The notes: generated by a model from the letters alone, not told the origin. Positions 17,360 to 26,233 are shown, numbered from the stretch's first letter. The stretch is DNA of 64,000 nt from Arthrobacter sp. YD4 (GCF_030410515.1 NZ_JAUHHD010000002.1:661419-725418), one strand, 5' to 3'. Numbers and translations: made by a program.

Positions 17360-18862
17360 ATGCGAAGCATGCTGGCCAAAACCCCGCGCCACTTTGAGAA
17401 GCTGGACCGCCGGCTGGTGCGGAAGGTCTCGCGGCTCCCCCACGGCAGCCACGACGACTTCTTCCGGAACCTCTCCGCCGCCGCCAACCACGGAAAGCTC
17501 TGGATCGGGATCGCCGCCGGACTGGCCCTGGTTCCCGGCAAGACCCGCCGGGCCGCCCTGCACGGACTGCTGGCCCAGGGCGTGGCGTCCGCGGTGACGA
17601 ACGTGGTCTTCAAGTCGCTGCTGCCCCGCCAGCGGCCCCTGCCCGAACACCTGCCGACCTTCCGGTTCGTGAATCCGCAGCCCACCAGCTCCTCCATGCC
17701 GTCGGGGCATTCGGCCTCCGCCGTGGCCTTCGCCGTGGGGGTGGGCCTGGTCCGGCCGGCCCTGGGCGCCGCCCTGGCCCCGGTCGCCGCGGGGGTGGCC
17801 TATTCGCGGGTGCACACCGGGGCGCACTGGCCCTCGGACGTCTTCTTCGGCTCCGCGATCGGCGCCGGGGCGGCCCTCGTGACCCGGCGCTGGTGGCCGG
17901 TCCGGCCGCCGTTTCCCGCCGTCCGACGCACCCCCGTGGAGGCCAACCGGCTGCCCGACGGAGAGGGGCTCGGCATCGCCGTGAACACCCTCGGAGGCTC
18001 CTACGCCGACCAGACCGCCGCCGCCCTCCAGGAAGTATTCCCCAAGGCGTATATCAAGGAAATCCAGGCCGGCGAGGACGTCGACTCCGAAATCCAGGCG
18101 GTGGCCCGGCGGGAGGGGATCAAGGCCCTCGGCGTCTGGGGCGGGGACGGCACGGTCGGCACCGCCGCGGGCGCCGCCGTCGAACACTCCCTCCCGCTGC
18201 TGGTCCTGCCCGGCGGCACCCTGAACCACTTCGCCCGCGACGCCGGCACCCCCACCCTCCAGGCCGCCGTCGACGCCGCGACCCGGGGCGAGGCCGCCCG
18301 CGCCGACATCGGCCACGTCGCGGTGGAACGCGGCCTCCCGGACGACCCGGTCCGGCAGCACCTGACCATGCTCAACACCGCCAGCATCGGGCTCTATCCC
18401 AACCTGGTCCGGCGCCGCGAACAGCTCCAGCCCGCCCTCGGCAAGCCGCTGGCCGGCGTCGTGGCGATGTTCCGGACCTTCGCCGCCGGAACGCCCAGCA
18501 CCCTGGTGGTGGACGGGGTGCGGCACAAGCTCTGGATCCTGTACGTGGGCCGCGGCCGCTACTACCCGCGCGACCACGCCCCGCTGGTCCGCCCGGTGCT
18601 CGACGACGGCGTCCTGGACCTCCGGATGATCACCGCGGACGAGTCCTTTGCCCGGCTCCGCCTGCTCTGGGCGGTGCTGACCGGGACGGTCGCGACCTCC
18701 GGCATCACGCACCTGCGCGAGGCCACCCGGATCCGGGTGGAACCCGCCGGACCCACCATGGTGCTGGCCGTCGACGGGGAGGTCATGCCCGGGGTCCGGG
18801 CCGTGGAGTTCTCGGTCCAGGCCGGCGGCCTGGTCTATTACACGCCGCGGGACCAGGACTGA
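17360..18862 (+). CDS. Fusion of PAP2 phosphatase and diacylglycerol/lipid kinase
   Basis: 500 residues. The N-terminal half is a PAP2 phosphatase with its three motifs: KSLLPRQRP, SMPSGHSAS and SRVHTGAHWPSDVFFGSAIG. The second half (from about residue 195) is a DAGK-type lipid kinase with the GGDGTVGTAAGAAV nucleotide loop and LPGGTLNHFARD. The two activities could remove a phosphate from a lipid phosphate and re-phosphorylate a lipid at the membrane, as in envelope lipid or undecaprenol recycling. TAAGGT lies 6 nt before the ATG, so the transcript may be leaderless. Confidence 0.85.
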   Translation: MRSMLAKTPRHFEKLDRRLVRKVSRLPHGSHDDFFRNLSAAANHGKLWIGIAAGLALVPGKTRRAALHGLLAQGVASAVTNVVFKSLLPRQRPLPEHLPTFRFVNPQPTSSSMPSGHSASAVAFAVGVGLVRPALGAALAPVAAGVAYSRVHTGAHWPSDVFFGSAIGAGAALVTRRWWPVRPPFPAVRRTPVEANRLPDGEGLGIAVNTLGGSYADQTAAALQEVFPKAYIKEIQAGEDVDSEIQAVARREGIKALGVWGGDGTVGTAAGAAVEHSLPLLVLPGGTLNHFARDAGTPTLQAAVDAATRGEAARADIGHVAVERGLPDDPVRQHLTMLNTASIGLYPNLVRRREQLQPALGKPLAGVVAMFRTFAAGTPSTLVVDGVRHKLWILYVGRGRYYPRDHAPLVRPVLDDGVLDLRMITADESFARLRLLWAVLTGTVATSGITHLREATRIRVEPAGPTMVLAVDGEVMPGVRAVEFSVQAGGLVYYTPRDQD

Positions 18863-18865
18863 CGG

Positions 18866-18891
18866 GGGTCCCGGCACCCGTGCCGGGACCC
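18866..18891 (+). terminator. Terminator hairpin after PAP2-kinase gene
   Basis: GGGTCCCGGCAC and GTGCCGGGACCC form an almost loop-less perfect inverted repeat starting 3 bp after the stop codon. There is no T-run. Confidence 0.7.
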
Positions 18892-19000
18892 TGAGTCGAC
18901 CCTGAAACATCCCTTAAACCGTTGCCAAACCGGTCCGGTTGGCGGAAGGCATGGGTAGCGTGGGGACCACACAGCCACCGCTACGCAAAGGACCGCTTCC

Positions 19001-19945
19001 ATGATCGAGGCCAGAGGCCTGACGAAGGTCTACGGCGACAAAACCGCCGTCGCCGGAGTTGATTTCACCGTCCAGCCGGGACGGGTCACCGGCTTCCTGG
19101 GCCCCAACGGGGCCGGGAAGTCGACCACCATGAGGATGATCATGGGACTGGACCGACCGACGTCGGGCACCGTGACCGTCGACGGCGTCCCGTACGCCCG
19201 GCACGCCGCGCCGCTGCGCGACGTCGGCGCCCTGCTCGACGCCAAGGCCGTCCACACCAGCCGGTCCGCCTACAACCACCTGCTCGCCATGGCCGCCACC
19301 CACGGCATCCCGAAGCAGCGGGTCCTGGACGTCATCGAGATGACCGGCCTCGGCGAGGTGGCGCGCAAGAAGGTGGGCGGCTTCTCCCTCGGCATGGGCC
19401 AGCGGCTCGGCATCGCCGCCGCCCTGCTGGGCGACCCGCGCACCGTCATCCTGGACGAGCCGGTCAACGGCCTCGACCCCGAGGGCGTGGTCTGGGTCCG
19501 CAACCTGGTCAAATACCTGGCCTCCGAGGGCCGCACGGTGTTCCTCTCCAGCCACCTGATGAGCGAAATGGCCGTCACCGCGGACCACCTGATCGTCATC
19601 GGCCGCGGCCGGATCATTGCCGACGCGCCGATCCAGGACATCATCACGGGCAAGGACCGGGGCAGGGTGCGGGTCCGCACCGACCAGGCCGCCGAACTGA
19701 CGCGCCTGCTCACCGCCGACGGGGCCACCGTGGACGGCCAGGAGAACGAACTGCTCGAAGTCACCGGCCTGGAGCCGCGCCGGATCGCCCGGACCGCGCT
19801 GGAGCACGGCGTCATGATCTACGAACTCACCCCGCTCCGCGCCAGCCTCGAGGAGGCCTACATGGAGCTGACCAAGGACGAGGTCGAATACCACTCGCTG
19901 ATCACCACGGGCGATACCGCCCCCGCCCAGGCCGGAGGCAACTGA
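19001..19945 (+). CDS. ABC transporter ATP-binding protein (DrrA/NatA-like)
   Basis: 314 residues. Walker A GPNGAGKST, signature FSLGMGQRLGIAAAL and Walker B TVILDEPVNGLDPEG define a nucleotide-binding domain; about 90 C-terminal residues form the accessory region of DrrA/NatA-like exporters. It has a good Shine-Dalgarno (AAAGGA). The permease follows after 3 bp, so the two form one exporter, probably for a drug, lipid or peptide. Confidence 0.88.
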   Translation: MIEARGLTKVYGDKTAVAGVDFTVQPGRVTGFLGPNGAGKSTTMRMIMGLDRPTSGTVTVDGVPYARHAAPLRDVGALLDAKAVHTSRSAYNHLLAMAATHGIPKQRVLDVIEMTGLGEVARKKVGGFSLGMGQRLGIAAALLGDPRTVILDEPVNGLDPEGVVWVRNLVKYLASEGRTVFLSSHLMSEMAVTADHLIVIGRGRIIADAPIQDIITGKDRGRVRVRTDQAAELTRLLTADGATVDGQENELLEVTGLEPRRIARTALEHGVMIYELTPLRASLEEAYMELTKDEVEYHSLITTGDTAPAQAGGN

Positions 19946-19948
19946 ACC

Positions 19949-20851
19949 ATGAGCTCCACCACCATCGACCCAACGCCCTCCCGCCGCGAACCGGGCGGCC
20001 CGGCCCACGCCGCCGGCGGCAGCGGACGCCCCGCCGGCCTCAGCACCGGGCCCGGCCCCAGCTTCCCGCGGGTCCTCAATGCCGAATTCATCAAGTTCCG
20101 CTCCCTGCTCTCGACCGTGATCCTGCTGGTCGCCACCGCCGCGGTCATCGTGGGCATCGGCGCCCTCGCGTCCTGGGGCATCGGCCAGGCCCTCCAGTCC
20201 TCCGGCGCCGATCCCCAGCGCTCCGCCGCACTGGCCGCCCAGGGTGACATCGCGGCGTCGGCCCCGGGTGCCGGGATCTCCTTCGCCCAGTTGATCCTCG
20301 GTTCCCTGGCGGTCTTAATCATCAGCTCGGAGTTCACCACCGGCATGGCGCGCTCCACGTTCACGGCCGTACCGCGCCGCATCCCGGCCTTCGTGGCCAA
20401 GCTGATCGTCGTGGCGGTCTCCGCGTTTGTTGTCACCGCGGTGTCGCTGTACATCTCCGGCCTTGTGGCGGTGCCGATCTTCGAGCAGTACGGCCACACC
20501 CTGGATGTCTCCAGTGACCACAACTGGCGCACCCTGCTGATCAACAGCGCCTACGTGGCAGCCGTCGCCGCCATCGGCCTGGCGCTGGGGGCCCTGCTGC
20601 GCAACTCGGCCGGTGGCATCATGGCCCTGGTGGGATTGTTCTTCGTGCTGCCGATCGCCCTGCAGATCATCCAGGGTGACGTGGTCAAGGAACTGCGCAA
20701 GTACACCCCGGACAGCACCCTGACCCCGATGACCGCGTCCCAGCACTTCCCGGACACCCTCGAGGCGTGGCAGGCCGCGCTGGTGCTCGGCGCCTGGGTG
20801 GTCATCCCGCTGGTCCTGGCCGGCTTCCTGCTGAAGAAGCGCGACGTCTAA
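19949..20851 (+). CDS. ABC transporter permease
   Basis: 300 residues with a Pro/Gly/Ser-rich cytoplasmic N-terminus of about 45 residues and six hydrophobic helices, including ISSEFTTGMARSTFTAVPRR between helices, a hallmark of ABC-2-type permeases. It partners with the ATPase at 19001. The exported substrate cannot be told from sequence. Confidence 0.83.
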   Translation: MSSTTIDPTPSRREPGGPAHAAGGSGRPAGLSTGPGPSFPRVLNAEFIKFRSLLSTVILLVATAAVIVGIGALASWGIGQALQSSGADPQRSAALAAQGDIAASAPGAGISFAQLILGSLAVLIISSEFTTGMARSTFTAVPRRIPAFVAKLIVVAVSAFVVTAVSLYISGLVAVPIFEQYGHTLDVSSDHNWRTLLINSAYVAAVAAIGLALGALLRNSAGGIMALVGLFFVLPIALQIIQGDVVKELRKYTPDSTLTPMTASQHFPDTLEAWQAALVLGAWVVIPLVLAGFLLKKRDV

Positions 20852-20855
20852 ACCT

Positions 20856-20900
20856 GAGCTACCCGCCGGTGCCCCCGCGAGGGGTACCCGCGGGTAGCTC
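20856..20900 (+). terminator. Long terminator hairpin after ABC exporter operon
   Basis: GAGCTACCCGC (20856-20866) pairs with GCGGGTAGCTC (20890-20900), and the interior GGTGCCCC / GGGGTACC continues the stem. It starts 4 bp after the permease stop. Confidence 0.72.
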
Positions 20901-20919
20901 CGACGCGGGGCCCGGCAGA

Positions 20920-20967
20920 GCCTGAAGCAGTGGTTTCAGGCACATTTCAAAATTGCCTGAGAGGCAA
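20920..20967. promoter_or_regulatory. Two inverted repeats upstream of amino acid permease
   Basis: GCCTGAA (20920-20926) / TTCAGGC (20935-20941), then TTGCCT-GAG-AGGCAA (20953-20967). They lie in a 310-bp intergenic region before the permease. They may be operators or RNA hairpins of a leader; no known riboswitch class was recognised. The rest of the region (20968-21161) shows nothing else clear. Confidence 0.35.
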
Positions 20968-21161
20968 CAGGCTTTGACCTCCGGGCCCCCGGGCTGGAAC
21001 CGCGCCTGAAATCACGCACCGTAATCTGTGGGATTGCACAGGACACCGCCTTCCGCCGCCGGTCTACTGTGAAACGACCTTGTGGTCCGCAGCACACGCC
21101 CCCCGGCCCCTGAGCCCGGCGTGCGGCCCGGACCTAGACCACCCACAAAGGACGGCGCTTC

Positions 21162-22592
21162 ATGCAGGCTGACCAGCAACTCTCCAAGTCCCTCAAACCC
21201 CGGCACCTCTCGATGATCGCCATCGCCGGCGTCATCGGCGCCGGGCTCTTCGTCGGCTCCGGCGCCGCCATCCAGCAGGCCGGCCCGGGCATCCTGGTCG
21301 CCTACCTGGCCGCCGGCCTCGTCGTCATCCTCGTCATGCGGATGCTTGGCGAAATGGCCGCGGCAAACCCGGAAACCGGTTCCTTCTCCACCTACGCTGA
21401 CAAGGCCCTGGGCCGCTGGGCCGGGTTCAGCATCGGCTGGCTCTACGCATGGTTCTGGATCATCGTCCTCGGCATCGAGGCCACGGCCGGCGCCGCGATC
21501 ATGCACCGCTGGGTGCCCGGCATCGACCAGTGGGTCTGGGCCCTGGCCCTGATGATCCTGCTGACCCTGACCAACCTCGGCTCGGTGAAGTCCTACGGTG
21601 AGTTCGAATTCTGGTTCGCCTCCATCAAGGTCGCCGCGATCGTCCTCTTCCTGCTCTTCGGCGTCGCCGCCATCCTCGGCCTGATCCCCGGCGTCCCCGC
21701 CCCGGGCCTGGACAACCTGGTCAACAAGGGCGGCTTCATGCCCAACGGACCGGGCGCCGTCCTGGCCGGCATCCTGGTGGTCGTCTTCTCCTTCTTCGGC
21801 GCCGAAATCGCGACGATCGCCGCCGGCGAATCCGAGAACCCCGTCGACGCCGTCAAGAAGGCCGTGAAGTCCACGGTGTGGCGCATCCTGGTCTTCTACA
21901 TCGGCTCCATCGCCATCGTCGTGACCCTGCTGCCCTGGAACAGCGCCTCCGTGGCCAAGAGCCCGTACGTCGCAGTGATCGAACTCTTCGGCATCCCCGG
22001 CGCCGGCACCATCATGGACATCGTGGTGCTCACCTCGGTCCTGTCCTGCCTCAACTCCGGCCTCTACACCGCCAGCCGGATGCTCTTCTCCCTCTCCCGC
22101 CGCGGTGACGCCCCCAAGTCCTGGATGCGGATCTCCAAGCGCGGCGTCCCGGCCGGCGCCGTGCTGGCCTCCACCGTGGTCGGCTTCATCACCGTGGGCC
22201 TGAACTACATCGCCCCGGACACCGTGTTCCTCTTCCTGGTCAACACCTCCGGCGCGATCGCCCTGTTCGTCTGGCTCGTCATCGCCGTCTCGCAGCTGAT
22301 CCTGCGCCGCCGGATGGGCGCCGCCGCCAGCGAACTGCAGCTGAAGATGTGGCTCTTCCCCTACCTGACCTGGGCCGCGATCATCAGCATCGTGGCGCTG
22401 CTGATCGGCATGGTGATCCTGGACAGCACCCGCGAATCGCTGCTGCTCTCGCTGGCCCTCGCCGCCGTCGTCGTCGGTATTGGGCTCTTCCGCTACCGCG
22501 GCCGGGGCCACGCCCCCGCGGGTGACGCCACCGCCCGGAACGCCGCCGAGGTCACCGACGCCGAGCCCGCCGTCACCGGCCCGGCCAAGTAG
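21162..22592 (+). CDS. APC-family amino acid permease (GabP/AnsP-like)
   Basis: 476 residues with twelve predicted helices. The start SKSLKPRHLSMIAIAGVIGA then GLFVGSGAAIQQAGPG is the conserved first helix of the amino acid-polyamine-organocation superfamily, and FGAEIATIAAGESENP matches the GABA/asparagine/aromatic amino acid permease branch. It should import an amino acid with protons. It has its own Shine-Dalgarno (AAAGGA) and stands alone between two terminators. Confidence 0.85.
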   Translation: MQADQQLSKSLKPRHLSMIAIAGVIGAGLFVGSGAAIQQAGPGILVAYLAAGLVVILVMRMLGEMAAANPETGSFSTYADKALGRWAGFSIGWLYAWFWIIVLGIEATAGAAIMHRWVPGIDQWVWALALMILLTLTNLGSVKSYGEFEFWFASIKVAAIVLFLLFGVAAILGLIPGVPAPGLDNLVNKGGFMPNGPGAVLAGILVVVFSFFGAEIATIAAGESENPVDAVKKAVKSTVWRILVFYIGSIAIVVTLLPWNSASVAKSPYVAVIELFGIPGAGTIMDIVVLTSVLSCLNSGLYTASRMLFSLSRRGDAPKSWMRISKRGVPAGAVLASTVVGFITVGLNYIAPDTVFLFLVNTSGAIALFVWLVIAVSQLILRRRMGAAASELQLKMWLFPYLTWAAIISIVALLIGMVILDSTRESLLLSLALAAVVVGIGLFRYRGRGHAPAGDATARNAAEVTDAEPAVTGPAK

Positions 22593-22598
22593 ATCCCG

Positions 22599-22648
22599 CC
22601 GTTCCTCCCCCGCCGCCACGTCTCCGCGGGCCGGCGGGGGAGGAACGG
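22599..22648 (+). terminator. Strong terminator hairpin after permease
   Basis: CCGTTCCTCCCCCGCCG and CGGCGGGGGAGGAACGG form a 17-bp perfect stem around a 16-nt loop, 7 bp after the permease stop. Confidence 0.8.
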
Positions 22649-22669
22649 GCTCCGGTTAGACTCGGAGCC

Positions 22670-23998
22670 ATGTCTTCCACCGCAGCAGAGCACATCCAGG
22701 ACCTCGGCGCGTACGTCAGCGCCTCCCCGTCGAGCTTCCACGCCGTCCACGAGGCCGCCCGCCGCCTGGATGAGGCCGGGTTCACCGCCCTCGACGAACT
22801 GCAGCCCTGGCCCACCGCCGCGGAATCCGACGCCGGCACCGGCCGGTTCTACATGCTGCGCGACGGCGCCCTGATCGCCTGGGTGGTCCCGGAAGGGGCG
22901 GGCCCCGTCACCGGCTTCAACATCCTCGGCGCCCACACCGACTCGCCGTCCTTCAAGCTCAAGCCCAAGCCCAGCACCGGCAAGTTCGGCTGGCTCCAGG
23001 CCGGCGTCGAGGTCTACGGCGGCCCGCTGTTGAACTCCTGGCTGGACCGGGAACTGCAGCTCGCCGGCCGCCTGGTGATGCTCGACGGCACCGAACACCT
23101 CACCGCCACCGGACCGCTGCTGCGCTTCCCCCAGCTCGCCATCCACCTGGACCGCGCCGTCAACGACGGCCTCACCCTGGACAAGCAGCAGCACATGAAC
23201 CCGGTCTACGGCCTCGGTGACCCGGCAGATTCCGACCTCCTGGCCCTGCTCGCGGACCGGGTCGACGGCGCCACGGTGGACCCCGCGCAGATCGGCGGCT
23301 ACGACGTCGTCATCGCCGACACCCAGCCCCCCGCCGTCTTCGGCGCCCGCGGCGAGTTCTTCGCCTCCGGCCGCCTCGACAACCTCTCCGCCACGCACGC
23401 CGGCCTCACCGCCCTGATCGCCCACGCCGCGGGGCCCGTCCCGGCGGACGGACCGATCGCCGTCCTCGCCGCCTTCGACCACGAAGAGATCGGCTCCGCC
23501 TCCCGCTCCGGCGCCTGCGGCCCGGTCCTCGAGGACGTCCTGGTCCGCATCTCCGACGGCCTCGGCGCCACCGCCAGCCAGCGCCGGCAGGCCTTCGCCG
23601 CGTCCTTCTGCGTCTCCGCCGACGCCGGCCACGCCGTGCACCCGAACTACCCCGAACGGCACGATCCGGCCAACCGGCCGGTCCTCAACGGCGGACCGCT
23701 GCTGAAGATCAACGCCAACCAGCGCTACGCCACCGACGCCACCGGAGCGGCCCTCTGGGCGCGGCTCTGCGCCGAATCCGGCGTCCCGTACCAGGAATTC
23801 GTCTCCAACAACGTGATGCCGTGCGGCTCCACGATCGGCCCGCTGACCGCCACCCGCCTGGGCATCCGCACCGTCGACGTCGGCGTCCCGCTGCTCTCGA
23901 TGCACTCCGCGCGTGAACTCTGCGGCGTCGAGGACCCGCACCGCCTGGCCACGGTTACGGGCGCCTTCTTCCGCACCCCCGCCGGTCAGGCGGGCTAG
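22670..23998 (+). CDS. M18 family aminopeptidase
   Basis: 442 residues matching the zinc aminopeptidase M18 (aspartyl aminopeptidase) family. Likely metal and catalytic motifs are visible in order: GAHTDSPSFKLKP (His, Asp), SGRLDNLSATHAGL (Asp), FDHEEIGSASRSGA (Glu pair) and LSMHSARELCG (C-terminal His). It removes N-terminal residues, often acidic ones, from peptides in the cytoplasm. TAGACT lies 7 nt before the ATG with no Shine-Dalgarno, so it is probably leaderless. Confidence 0.9.
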   Translation: MSSTAAEHIQDLGAYVSASPSSFHAVHEAARRLDEAGFTALDELQPWPTAAESDAGTGRFYMLRDGALIAWVVPEGAGPVTGFNILGAHTDSPSFKLKPKPSTGKFGWLQAGVEVYGGPLLNSWLDRELQLAGRLVMLDGTEHLTATGPLLRFPQLAIHLDRAVNDGLTLDKQQHMNPVYGLGDPADSDLLALLADRVDGATVDPAQIGGYDVVIADTQPPAVFGARGEFFASGRLDNLSATHAGLTALIAHAAGPVPADGPIAVLAAFDHEEIGSASRSGACGPVLEDVLVRISDGLGATASQRRQAFAASFCVSADAGHAVHPNYPERHDPANRPVLNGGPLLKINANQRYATDATGAALWARLCAESGVPYQEFVSNNVMPCGSTIGPLTATRLGIRTVDVGVPLLSMHSARELCGVEDPHRLATVTGAFFRTPAGQAG

Positions 23999-24681
23999 GA
24001 ACTGGCGAGGCCGATCACCACGTTGATGGTGGCGGCGAGGATCACGGTGCCGAAGAGGTAGGAAAGCAGGCTGTGCTTGAGGGCCTCGGCCCGGATGGCG
24101 TGGTTCTTCAATGCGGTGTCCGAGACCTGGTAGGTCATGCCCAGGCTGGTGGCGAGGTAGGCGAAGTCCGTGTACTGCGGCGGCTCCGGCTGGTTGAAGT
24201 CGATGCCGCCCACTGCGGCACCCGCCCTCGCAGAGGTGCTGAAGTACAGGGCGGCGTAGCGCAGGGTGAAGAGCGTCTGCACGAGCATCCAGGACAGCGC
24301 CGTGGAGGCCAGGGCCAGCAGCCCGCCGGCCAGCCGGAATCCGCCGCTGCCGCTGTGCGAATCGATGACGACGGCGGCAACCGCCGCGAGGCTCGCCAGG
24401 TTGGCGGCGAGGATCATCAGGTCCGTCACCCGGTGCGAGGGGTCCTCCGAGGTGGCATGGGCCCGCGTCCCCGCCGCATCCAGCCGGCCGATCACGATCC
24501 ACACCCAGGCGACATAGATGAAGGCCGCGACGCTCCAGCCCACCGCCGGAGCCTCAACCCACCGCCCGCCGACGCCGGCGGCGACGCCGGACACCAGTCC
24601 GGCGGCGAGCATGACGATGAAACGGAGCCGGCTGCGGCGGACAGGGAAGCCGGAGGACTGCGGAGCGGTGGCCGGGGTCAT
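23995..24681 (-). CDS. DUF1345 membrane protein
   Basis: 228 residues with five to six hydrophobic helices. The segment RYAALYFS, then FNQPEPPQYTDFAYLATSLGMTYQVSDT (31 residues before the end of the conserved block), is the signature of the DUF1345 family of unknown function. It overlaps the aminopeptidase gene by 4 bp tail to tail. CATGAT 6 nt before the ATG at 24681 supports this start over an in-frame ATG at 24723. Confidence 0.75.
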   Translation of the reverse strand: MTPATAPQSSGFPVRRSRLRFIVMLAAGLVSGVAAGVGGRWVEAPAVGWSVAAFIYVAWVWIVIGRLDAAGTRAHATSEDPSHRVTDLMILAANLASLAAVAAVVIDSHSGSGGFRLAGGLLALASTALSWMLVQTLFTLRYAALYFSTSARAGAAVGGIDFNQPEPPQYTDFAYLATSLGMTYQVSDTALKNHAIRAEALKHSLLSYLFGTVILAATINVVIGLASS

Positions 24682-24715
24682 GAGCAGATCATGGCACAGG
24701 GACCTTGGCCGGAAG

Positions 24716-24724
24716 TTATCCACA
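24716..24724 (+). promoter_or_regulatory. Perfect DnaA box upstream of rpsF
   Basis: TTATCCACA, the consensus DnaA-binding 9-mer, lies in the intergenic region between the DUF1345 gene and rpsF. As a single site it may be chance, but two more perfect copies occur upstream of dnaB in this window. Confidence 0.4.
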
Positions 24725-24871
24725 CCGCCGCCGGCCCGCTTTCCCGTTGCCCTGCCCGGGATTACGGTGGGTGCAGAGTCGCCGAAAACACCCCGGATGC
24801 ACTAAGCTGTTGAAGTCTGTGCTGCGTCACGCCCCGTTCCGGGTGCGCGGCCGTGCAGTCACCGCAAATGA

Positions 24872-24916
24872 ACCTCCTGTTACGGAAATGCCGTAACCGC
24901 TTAGCCCAAAGGAGGT
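24872..24916 (+). promoter_or_regulatory. rpsF leader hairpin that can sequester the Shine-Dalgarno
   Basis: ACCTCCT (24872-24878) is exactly complementary to AGGAGGT (24910-24916), the Shine-Dalgarno of rpsF. Between them a second perfect hairpin forms from GTTACGG (24879-24885) and CCGTAAC (24891-24897) with an AAATG loop. The ribosome site would be closed in the folded RNA. S6, or the S6:S18 complex, is known to repress its own operon in other bacteria by binding a leader hairpin with a conserved CCG, so this is a likely autoregulatory element. Confidence 0.55.
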
Positions 24917-24926
24917 GGGTTCACAT

Positions 24927-25232
24927 ATGCGTCCTTACGAATTGATGGTAATCATCGACCCCGAGGTCGAAGAGCGTACCGTTGAGCCGTCGCTTCAGAA
25001 GTTCCTGAATGTCATCACCAACGATGGTGGAACCATCGAAAAGGTTGACATCTGGGGCCGTCGTCGACTGGCTTACGAAATCCAGAAGAAGTCCGAAGGT
25101 ATCTACGCCGTGGTGAACTTCACCGCTGAGCCGGCTACCGCCAAGGAACTTGACCGCCAGCTGAGTCTCAACGAGACCATCATGCGCACCAAGATCATCC
25201 GCCCCGAAGAGCAGAAGGTTGTTGCTGAGTAA
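24927..25232 (+). CDS. rpsF: 30S ribosomal protein S6
   Basis: 101 residues, beginning [20 protein letters not shown] and ending with the conserved [19 protein letters not shown]6 binds S18 on the platform of the small subunit. The ATG at 24927 follows a perfect AAAGGAGGT. It heads the rpsF-ssb-rpsR-rplI cluster, conserved across bacteria. Codon use is noticeably less GC-extreme than in neighbours, as expected for a highly expressed gene. Confidence 0.97.
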   Translation: MRPYELMVIIDPEVEERTVEPSLQKFLNVITNDGGTIEKVDIWGRRRLAYEIQKKSEGIYAVVNFTAEPATAKELDRQLSLNETIMRTKIIRPEEQKVVAE

Positions 25233-25286
25233 TTCAGCTCCACCCCTCAATCTTTAACCCCGTAGGAACGAACAAGGAGGCAGTAG

Positions 25287-25868
25287 ATGGCAGGCGAGAC
25301 CACTATTACGGTCATCGGTAATCTCACCAATGACCCCGAACTGAGGTTCACCCCGTCAGGTTCGGCAGTAGCGAACTTCACCATCGCTTCTACGCCCCGC
25401 ACGTTCGACCGCCAGTCCAACGAGTGGAAGGACGGGGAAACCCTGTTCCTCCGCGCTTCGGTCTGGCGTGAAGCAGCCGAAAACGTCGCCGAGTCCCTGA
25501 CCAAGGGCATGCGCGTGATCGTTTCCGGCCGCTTGAAGAGCCGTTCCTACGAAACCAAGGAAGGCGAGAAGCGCACCGTTATCGAACTGGAAGTCGACGA
25601 GATCGGCCCCAGCCTGCGCTACGCCAACGCCAAGGTCAACCGCACCCAGCGCTCCGGCGGGGGTGGCGCCGGAAACGGCGGCCAGGGTGGCTTCGGCGGC
25701 GGCAATAGCGGCGGTTTCGGTGGCAACTCTGGTGGAAACCAGGGCGGCAACTCGGGTGGAAACTGGGGCGGCGGCCAGCAGGCTGCGCAGGATGATCCGT
25801 GGGCAACGCCCGGGGTCAGCAATGCCGGCGGCTGGGGCAATGGCCCGGATTCCGAACCTCCTTTCTAA
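25287..25868 (+). CDS. ssb: Single-stranded DNA-binding protein
   Basis: 193 residues: an N-terminal OB fold ([20 protein letters not shown] ... [13 protein letters not shown]; about residues 1-112), a Gly/Asn/Gln-rich disordered linker, and the acidic tip DSEPPF, a variant of the usual DDDIPF that recruits replication and repair proteins. It coats single-stranded DNA at forks. A good Shine-Dalgarno (AAGGAGG) precedes the ATG. It lies 54 bp after rpsF in the same operon. Confidence 0.95.
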   Translation: MAGETTITVIGNLTNDPELRFTPSGSAVANFTIASTPRTFDRQSNEWKDGETLFLRASVWREAAENVAESLTKGMRVIVSGRLKSRSYETKEGEKRTVIELEVDEIGPSLRYANAKVNRTQRSGGGGAGNGGQGGFGGGNSGGFGGNSGGNQGGNSGGNWGGGQQAAQDDPWATPGVSNAGGWGNGPDSEPPF

Positions 25869-25880
25869 ACACCATATAAA

Positions 25881-25970
25881 GGTCCGACGCCGGACCCGCA
25901 CGGCCGCCTCAGGGCGGCCGCGAGAGAACGGCGGCGGATCACCACCATCCCGTGGATCAATATCCACGGG
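25881..25970 (+). promoter_or_regulatory. Three consecutive hairpins between ssb and rpsR
   Basis: GGTCCG/CGGACC (25881-25896), CGGCCGCC-TCAG-GGCGGCCG (25901-25920) and CCCGTGGAT-CAAT-ATCCACGGG (25949-25970) fill most of the 125-nt spacer between ssb and rpsR. They may act as a partial terminator, an RNA processing site or an autoregulatory element for S18/L9. Confidence 0.5.
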
Positions 25971-25993
25971 CTCCATCGAATAGGAGCTCCACG

Positions 25994-26233
25994 ATGGCTA
26001 AGGCTGAACTCCGTAAGCCCAAACCAAAGTCCAACCCCTTGAAGGCCGCTGACATCACTGTCATCGACTACAAGGACGTAGCATTGCTGCGCAAGTTCAT
26101 CTCCGACCGCGGCAAGATCCGCGCCCGTCGCGTCACCGGCGTCACGGTCCAGGAACAGCGCAAGATCGCACAGGCAATCAAGAACGCCCGCGAAGTTGCT
26201 CTGCTGCCTTACTCCGGCGCTGGCCGCGGCTAA
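25994..26233 (+). CDS. rpsR: 30S ribosomal protein S18
   Basis: 79 residues with the S18 core [20 protein letters not shown] followed by [26 protein letters not shown]18 pairs with S6 on the 30S platform. The form here has no Cys zinc-binding motif, so it is the zinc-independent type. ATG at 25994 follows AGGAGCTCCACG. Third gene of the rpsF cluster. Confidence 0.97.
   Translation: MAKAELRKPKPKSNPLKAADITVIDYKDVALLRKFISDRGKIRARRVTGVTVQEQRKIAQAIKNAREVALLPYSGAGRG

Noticed and set aside
20852-21161. Known riboswitch before the amino acid permease
   Set aside because: Only simple inverted repeats were found; no conserved core of any riboswitch class that I know was recognisable.
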